A DNA stretch of 64,000 nt from Hymenopus coronatus (Eukaryota > Arthropoda > Insecta > Mantodea > Hymenopodidae): NCBI GenBank assembly GCA_030762935.1, contig CM060895.1:32478501-32542500 (forward strand), written 5' to 3'. Every line of letters starts with the position of its first letter. The first letter of the stretch is position 1. The position numbers and the translations under genes were made by a program. The notes under the pieces are model-generated. The model saw only the letters and a program-made list of their open reading frames with translations, did no database searches and was not told the origin of the DNA. Of this stretch, positions 56,843 to 64,000 are shown one piece after another.

Positions 56843-57734
56843 TCTGATCTGTTCCATTCATATGACTTTCTCTATATCTCTGCAATACATTATTTTTAAA
56901 AAGCTTATGCTTCTATTTACTTCCTGCTAATCGAGAAAAAATTAGCAGAAATAGTCTTATTTCTTGCTTCCTTGTAAGTAGAAGCGAAATAAGGGAGTAC
57001 CATAGGTTAAAGTGATAGTCAAAAGCTGGTTGCTTTGTGACTGAAATTCCTTTGTTTGTATGGACACGAGTTCACAAAGTCCTGTATGAGAAAAGTATGT
57101 GTTTTACAGCTGAAACCAAAAACAAAGAATATCTCAAAAACAAGCAACTCCACGAAAAATATTTATATAATATAAATTGTGTATTTTTAAGTGCTCTACA
57201 TTTGTTGTATGGTAAGTTTTTGTCCATCTCTTACGGTTTAGCAGTTATGCAAAATTCCGTAAAACTGACCCAGAATAAAGTAGTCTTCAGAGGCTATTCC
57301 CAGAAAATTCAAAATACACATTTTATTTGTCAGGTAAACATCTTTAACTTACGATATTTTAATCAAAATTGTTAGTAATTTTTTAGAAAATCAAAATTTT
57401 CGAAAAAAGTTCCATGTAAAGGGTAGTTTGGGGTGAGAGGATTTTTCTCAAAATCTTAGTGTCGCATCCCTGGAAAACACTAAACTTAAATACCAAGTTT
57501 GGTACTTTATCGACTTTTCGTTTTTGAGTTATCGTGTTCACAGACACACGGACACACTGACACACGGACACACGGATACACGGATACACACACACAGACC
57601 CTTTTCTGAAAATACTTTTTTTGGATACAGGGGACCCTAAAACATTTATTTCCGGTGAAATTTCTGTATCGATTTTTTTGGTGGAGTGCAATACCTTCTC
57701 TATACACTATGTACATAGTGCGTATAGAGAAAGT
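56843..57734 (-). mobile_element. HTE copy, minus (complete)
   Basis: From TCTGATCTGTTCC to GTATAGAGAAAGT, with A5 on both sides. All family blocks are present, including AAATACCAAGTTTGGTA and a long CACACGGACACAC tract at 57541-57598. Confidence 0.9.
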
Positions 57735-57845
57735 AAAAATCTGCCCGCTAGATGTTGGTTTCTTTCGTCTTACAATAGCAAGAGTGTTTTCAGAATTTTC
57801 GTGAGAATTTTGTTCGTGTGTTGATTCTGAGGTCCTCTCTTTTTA

Positions 57846-59629
57846 TTTTATATACACGCAGATCTTATGTAAATAGTGTATAGAGAAAGTATTGTATTTC
57901 ACCCAAAAATTCAATACCGAGATTACACCGGAAATACATATTTTTGGACCCCCGAATCCAAAAAATATTTTTAGAATAATGTCCGTGTGTGTGCCTGTGT
58001 GCGTGTGTCTGTGAGCAGCATAACTCGGTAAAATACCAAGTTTAGAATCTTCCAAAAATGCGACATCAAGATTTTGAGAAAAATACTTCATTTCATTTTT
58101 ATTTTGTCTAAAAGCACTATACAGGCATTGACAACATCTGTTGAAAGCAGTACTTTAACCTTGTCGTAATAAATTAAAATTTATCACAAAATTTATCATT
58201 AAATATTCATATATAGAAAAAAAGGATGTTTGACTAACCATGTATATATCCTGGACTTAAAATTCTGCATATTTAAACATTTAACACTATCAGGCAAGTT
58301 AATGTACAACTTAATACTTAAGTACTTATATCTATTCTAAGATTTTGTTAATCGATAATATGGAACGTTTAAATTGGACCTGTATCTAGTACTATATCTA
58401 TGAATATCCATCCTCAAAATATGTCTATAACGAGAGGCATGTGTATATATTAAATTATCTAAAATATAAATAGTTAAAATGCCTAGCTCAATAAATAGGG
58501 GTCTACATGGGGTTATATAGGAACTTTTTTTATTTATCCTAATACTTTTCTTTTGAAGACAAAATATTTCATTTACTTTGTTAGCACCACCCCAAAGAAT
58601 TAGGTCATATCTTATTATAGATTCAAAGAAAGCAAAATGCATACTTCTCGTGTATTCAATTGGGATAGAATCTCTCAAGTTACGAATTCAAAATATAATG
58701 CTAGACAGTCTTTTTTTAAATATTCAATATGGGTGGTCCACGATAATTGGTTATCAATGTATACACTTAAGAATTTAGTACTTGTCTGATACTGTAATGC
58801 TAAGTCGTCTGATATCCTTTTTAAAGTGAATAAAACAGAGATAGTCTTGGATTTATTTAAAAATAAACTATTAGCTTCAACCCATTTCGAAGTTTTAGCC
58901 ATTATGGCTTTATATTGATTATTTAATTCATTTGGGTCATTTCCATTTGATATAAAAGTAGTATCGTCAGCAAACATTATGGTATCTGTAGTTATATGAC
59001 TTGTTAGGTCATTAACTGCAATTAAAAATAACAAAGGGCCCAAACTACCCTTTACATGGGGGAAAAAATCGAAAATTTTTATTTTCTCAAAAATGGCTCT
59101 AACGATTTTGATTAAAATATCGAATATTAAGAATACTTATATGACAAATAAAATGTATATGTTGAATTTTCTGGTAATAGCTTGAGAATACGTCTTCATT
59201 CTGAATGACTTTTACATAACTGGTAAACCGTACTAGATAAAAACTTACTATACAAAAAATTTAGACCTCATTAAAACACACCGTTTATGTCATATATATT
59301 TTTCATGGCTTTTATCATTTCCGAGATATCCCTTATTATTCTTTCAATTTTAAAATACTTAAATGTTTCTCATACAAGAACTTGCCATCTCCTGGCCACG
59401 CATAAAAACGGATTTCAATCATATAAAATCAGCTTTTAAGATGCTTGAGAGTCGCTTTAGCCTAGTGTATTCCCTTATTTCCCTTCTGATTACAAGGAAG
59501 CAACTAATAAAACAGGTTCTGCTAATGTTTATCTGGATTAGCATGAAGTAGATATATGAATAAGCATTTGATCAATAGTTTATTACCGAGATGTGTAGAG
59601 AAAGTCTTTTTAATGGAACGCAAAAGTGA
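57846..59629 (+). mobile_element. HTE copy, plus, interrupted by a LINE
   Basis: Hairpin side at 57846-58087, ending GATTTTGAGAAAAATAC. It resumes at 59041 with AAACTACCCTTTACATGG, exactly the next family string after the C-rich block. Ends CGCAAAAGTGA followed by T5. Confidence 0.8.
58088..59040 (-). pseudogene. 5'-truncated LINE with reverse transcriptase remnant
   Basis: Reading on minus from 59043: GPLLFLIAVNDL, IMFADDTTFI (the catalytic F/Y-ADD box with both Asp intact) and LNKSKTISVLF. Next come FLSVYIDNQLSWTTHI, FAFFESIIRYDLILWGGA, IFCLQKKSIRI and CRPLFIELGILTIYILDNL, then a stop at about 58337. The order is that of the C-terminal half of an I/Jockey/CR1-type reverse transcriptase. 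One frameshift lies at about 58675 (EFVT-stop versus LRDSIPIEYT). The N-terminal half and endonuclease are missing. It inserted into an HTE, and the 3' UTR is AT-rich without a clear poly-A. Confidence 0.8.
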
Positions 59630-59902
59630 TTTTTATGATTTACTTGTATAGCTACGCTTTAGAATTAACTGATTATGATTTGCTCATTGAATGTAGGGTT
59701 TTAAAACATTAAGGTTTTCGGTAGTATAGCTTAAACCTCCACATACACCCACTGCGGCATTCATACTTCCAGACTCTGTAGGGGACAGAGAATAATACTG
59801 ATTAAAAAAATGTCCGTCCCAGTCGGGAATCAAACGCTCTGAATTATGACCTCTGGGTAGAGAAGCCAGAACGCTGAAAACTCGACCATTTCCTTTATTT
59901 TT

Positions 59903-60827
59903 ACTTTCTCTACACGTACTATATACGAGTACATAGTGTATAGAAACGGTATTGTAATACACCAAAAAATTTGATACCGAGATATCACCGGAAATACATG
60001 TTTTGGGTGCCCCTGAATTAAAAAAAAAATGTTTTGGAAAAACGTTTTGGATAAACGTCCGTGTGTGCGTGTGTGTCTGTGTGTGTATGTGTGAGTCTGT
60101 GTGGCTGTGGACAGCATAGCTCAAAAATGAAAAGACCGTTAAATACAATTCCAAGGATGCGACTCGAAGATTTCAAAAAAAAAAGTCTGTGTGTGTATGT
60201 GTGAGTCTGTGTGGCTGTGGACAGCATAGCTCAAAAATGAAAAGACCGTTAAATACAATTCCAAGGATGCGACTCGAAGATTTTAAAAAAAAAAAAAAAA
60301 ATCCCCCCACTCTTAACAATCCTTTACATGGCTCTTTTTTCGAATATTTTGATTTTTTCAAAAATGGTTCAAACGATTTAGATTAAAATATCGTATATTC
60401 AAGATACTTGACTTGACAAAATGTAATTCTCGAATTTTCTGGGAATAGCCTCTTTACTCTGCATGAATTAACTGCTAAGCCGTAAGAACTTACCACACAA
60501 AAGATATAGAGCACGTGAAAACACACAATTTGTGATATATATATCGTCTTTGGTTTCAGCTTTGAAAAACTTATACCTTTCTCATACAGGAATTTGTCAA
60601 CTCCTGTCCATACAAACAGAGGAACATCAGTCACATAGCAACCAGCTTTTGGCTTTCACTTTAAACTATGGAACTCCCATATTTCGCTTCTATTTACAAG
60701 GAAGCAAATAATAATACTATTTCTACTATTTTTTTCTCGATTAGCATGAAGTAAATAGAAGCATAAGATTTTAACAATAATTTGTTGCAGAGATGTAGAG
60801 AAAGTTATGTGAATGGAACACATCAGA
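59903..60827 (+). mobile_element. HTE copy, plus, with an internal 110-bp duplication
   Basis: From ACTTTCTCTACACGTAC to AACACATCAGA followed by T6. It contains two adjacent copies of a 110-bp segment (60075-60184 and 60185-60294) that look nearly identical. Each ends in an A run. Confidence 0.85.
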
Positions 60828-60842
60828 TTTTTTCTTTTTATT

Positions 60843-61668
60843 ACTTTCTCTACCCTATATGTACAATATACGTATTGGATAAAGAAGGTATTGTATTTCA
60901 CCTAAAATTTTGATACCGAGATTTCACCGTAAATATATATTTTGAGGTTCCCTGAGTCCGCAAATAATTATTTTAGAAGAAGATCCGTGTGTGTCTGTCT
61001 GTGGTCAGTATAGCTCAACAACGAAACGTCGGTTCAATTGCAGGAGCGAGACTTCTGTGATAAAATGTTCAAAAGAATGATACAAAAAGAATACTTCTGA
61101 GACAAAATACCAAACTTTGTATTTAAGGTAAGTATATTCTCAGGATGCTACACGAAGATTTTCAAGAAAATTCCCCCGCCATAACTATCCATTACATGGA
61201 ACCTTTTTCGAATATTTTGATTTTCTCCAAAATGACTCTAATGATTTTGATTAAAATATTGTATATTAAAGATATTTACGTGACAAATAATATTTAAATC
61301 TTGAATTTTCTGCAAATAGCCTCTGAAGACTACTTTATTCTGGATGAATTTTACGAAATTTTGCAGAACTGCTAAACCGTAAGAGATGAACAAAAACTTA
61401 CCACACAATAATGTGGAGAACTTTAAAACACACCATTTATGTTATTAAATTTCTTTCATGTGGTGGATCATTTTTGAGATATTTGTTGTTTTTGGTTTCA
61501 GCTTGAAAAAACTTATACTTTTCTCATACAGGAATTTATCAACTCCTGTCCATACAAACAAAGGAACTCCAGTCACATAGCAACCAGCTTTGGATTATCA
61601 CTTTGGCCTATGGTACTCCCTTATTTTGCTTCTAATTTTTCTAGATTAGCAGTAAGTAACACATCGGA
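60843..61668 (+). mobile_element. HTE copy, plus, tandem to the previous one
   Basis: Starts ACTTTCTCTACCCTATATG, 15 bases after the T run of the preceding copy. Ends AACACATCGGA followed by T5. The tail block is shortened, and an extra piece lies at about 61030-61090. Confidence 0.8.
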
Positions 61669-62164
61669 TTTTTAATACCAATATAGATAATGTAAACGCA
61701 TTAATTGGATAATAAAACTAGTGCGCCTGTAATTTAATGCTATATCGACATTTTTGTTCTAGTTAGGGAAGTGTTACTAGAGAATAAGGCAGGCCTTTGA
61801 ATTGCCATTATTATCCTTTGTAGCTCAGTAAAGTTACTTATCTCTATTTTCAGAGTAAAGGTTAGGTGAACAGGTCTGTCTTTGACTGGAGCGCTCCAAT
61901 TTTCAGAGTTCTCTTGTTTTTCTTTCCTTTTTGTTCCTCTAGTGTTGCGGAAGAAGGTAAGCCCTCTCTACAGTTTGCAAGTCATCCTCTTTCTCTTATT
62001 GGTAGCAGTCTACACTCTAGCTGCAATTCTGAGATAGGATGACATACAACACTCGACTTCAATTCGGTTTCTTTGCACTACAGCCTGACCCAAAACGAAC
62101 GTCAGCCAGTTATAGCTACAAAAATATAAATTTTCCACTTATTTCTCCCCTGCTTCTTTTTTAT
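61669..62164. other. Unassigned DNA
   Basis: No gene recognised. Confidence 0.4.
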
Positions 62165-62320
62165 TTTCTCTATCATATACACTGTATGATACAAAGTAGG
62201 TAGAGAAGGTGGCTTATGCATTCCATCCTAAATTTTAATCAGTATTATACATATTTTGAGGTCCCTGAAGACAAGAAAGCATTGTTAGTATAAGTGTGTG
62301 CCAGTGAATAGTGTAGAGTA
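62165..62320 (+). mobile_element. HTE hairpin-side fragment, plus
   Basis: TTTTCTCTATCATATACACTG ... TAGGTAGAGAAGG ... TTGAGGTCCCTGAAGAC matches the first 150 bp of the family in diverged form. Confidence 0.65.
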
Positions 62321-63340
62321 GGAATCACCCCTACACTGCGCATACTAGGGGCAGTAGTTTCAGAGGTAGAGCTGTTCCCGCCTGCAAGAGGGAAGCGAGT
62401 GGTCTCAGAGTTTAAGGTGTAGGAGGATGTACACTTGGGTAGAAAGTTCAGGAGATATAAATACGCAAGAGTGAGAGGAGGCACAGAGCTTTTAGGTGTG
62501 GTTATGGGTGACATTACCGTGGCAAGCAGACCTGACTACTCAGGTATGCCTGCGCGACCAAGACATTCCGTAGGGCATTCCATTAGGCCGGTACCTATTT
62601 TATACACCGCCCCCTTGCAAACAAGGATGGAAGTGAATACGCCACCTACGCACGTCATTCTTTGAGAGGAAGATTACCGAAAACCTCGGTGGGTGTGACC
62701 TTTACCAACTTGGGTGTACTAATTTTCTGATTAGTGCCGAAGGACATTAAGAAGTGTAACAAACCCAACCAGACGTACCCAATCTCCCACGGCTATCGGA
62801 GCACTGCCACGTCGAGTCTAACCCAATGCGAACACTCCCTTCTGGGAGGGGCTTGGTGTTCGGTGCAACTACTTCTAGTTACGTCAGAAGTTTCACATTT
62901 GTAATCTTGCTTTTATATCTCCATTACAAACTCTTGAGGATTCCAATAATACCGGGTGCTCAGGGTCCGCAGCACTCGCACCGGAGCAACTGAAGAGGTC
63001 TGAACCTTTCCCCTAGGGGTGAGAGATCCCAAGGGTTACCACACTCCTTTCAACTCACCCGGTACATCATATGTCTTGCAATTTACACTTTTAAATAAAA
63101 CTACGCTCGTCGGCCTGTACGTCTGAGAACGTCAGTATAGGCTCTTTTGACCTAGTTATTCGAATTTTTATAATAAAACCAATACTTATGCCAGCATTGC
63201 TTTAGGAGGACACAGTTATGTCAGCATTTCAACATCATGTTACAATATCGATTGCTGTAGCTGGTGTAACATTATCTTTTGCTAAATAAAATAATATTTA
63301 CTCAATCATCAGGTACCTTGCAGTAGCTTAGCTCAAAAAA
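62321..63340. other. Unidentified GC-richer segment
   Basis: About 62330-63070 is noticeably GC-richer than its surroundings and has no long frame. Short inverted pieces (TCTGGGAGGGG, CCCCTAGGGG) are present. It may be an unfamiliar mobile-element remnant. I recognise no family. Confidence 0.35.
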
Positions 63341-64000
63341 TATGATGTGTTCCATTCACATGACTTTCTCTATATCACTATAACAAATTATTCTATTTAC
63401 TTCATTTAATGGAGCAAAAATTAGCAGAAATAGTCTTATTACTTGCTTCCTTGTTAGTTGAAGCGAATTAAGGGGGTACCATAGGTTAAAGTGATAGTCA
63501 AAAGCTGGTTGCTCTGCGACTGAAGTTCCTTTGTATGTATGGGCACGAGTTCACAAAGTCCTGTATGAGATAATTATTAGTATTTATAGCTGAAAAAAAA
63601 CAAGGAATATCTCAAAAACAATCAACTTCACGAAAAAAATGTATATGACATAAATTGTGTATTTTAAGGTACTCTACATTTTTTGTGTGGTACGTTTTTG
63701 TCTCTCTCTCTTACGGTTTAGCACTTAAATTCCGTAAAATTCACTCAGAATAAAGTAGTCTTCAGAGGCTATTCCCTGAAAATTCAAAATATACATTTTA
63801 TTTGCCATGTAAATATCTTTAATATACGATATTTTTATCAAAATCGTTAGAGCCATGTAAAGGGTAGTTCGGGGTGGGGGGATTTTTCTCAAAATCTTCG
63901 TGTCGCATTCCTGGAAGATACTAAACTTAAATACCAAGTTTGGTATTCAACTTTTGGTTTTTGAATTATCGTGTTCACAGACACACGGACACACGGGCAC
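63341..64000 (-). mobile_element. HTE copy, minus, running off the window
   Basis: Starts TATGATGTGTTCCATTC after A6 and continues to the CACACGG tract at the last base. The hairpin end lies beyond the window. Confidence 0.85.

Noticed and set aside
1760..63937. Recurring frames in HTE copies (for example SQNLRVASLEDTKLKYQVWYF with HRHTDTHTHGPFSEN, or FSIFQGCDTKILRKIPP)
   Set aside because: They recur because the repeat recurs. The frames break at different points in each copy, appear on both strands of the same segment, and centre on the CA tract. I see no conserved start, motif or frame.

Overview
This is eukaryotic, non-coding, repeat-dominated DNA, most likely from an arthropod and probably an insect with a large genome. 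That is an inference from its parts: mariner elements, several tRNA-derived SINE families, insect-style non-LTR retrotransposon fragments, a piece that reads like insect mitochondrial COX1, and a generally AT-rich background. I found no convincing host protein-coding gene. Almost every open frame lies in a mobile element, a microsatellite or a repeat. Only one weak candidate exon (53223-53373, minus) is worth testing.

The dominant component is one interspersed repeat family, called HTE here (hairpin/T-tract element; my label, not a database name). I count about 40 copies and fragments, by hand tally roughly 29 kb or about 45% of the window. A full copy is about 0.75-0.95 kb. In the orientation I call plus it begins ACTTTCTCTA, then has a terminal hairpin with core TATGTACATA, an internal (CACACGG)-type tract, and ends CACATCAGA. 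Copies are flanked by T runs (A runs in the other orientation). Several copies are nested in other copies, in SINE poly(A) tails, or in a mariner, always at A/T homopolymers.

Layout. 1-3 kb: decayed mariner (about 340-1234, stop codon at 2935-2937) split by a composite HTE. 3-11 kb: HTE copies, a SINE1, then a probable COX1 numt (about 10850-10960). 11-16.5 kb: a SINE3, a mariner 3' end, and a GC-rich block of three head-to-tail gag-like retroelement pieces. The first has an intact 452-codon ORF1 inside about 100-bp inverted modules. 18-34 kb: HTE copies, a short retroinsertion with target duplication, and LINE fragments. 34387-35716: a nearly intact mariner with matching TIRs, a TA duplication and one late frameshift. 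36-45 kb: HTE copies with SINE1, SINE3 and SINE4 insertions. 45112-46375: a 1.26-kb ACAT microsatellite. 47-64 kb: LINE reverse-transcriptase remnants, SINE2 and SINE3 copies with clear target duplications, and more HTE copies.

Nothing here acts as a pathway. The window is best read as a layered record of insertions, in which HTE insertions repeatedly interrupt, and are interrupted by, other elements. The strongest candidates for something undescribed are the HTE family with its A/T-run targeting, and the gag-only retroelements, whose 3' UTRs share an identical 12-nt loop on stems of different sequence.
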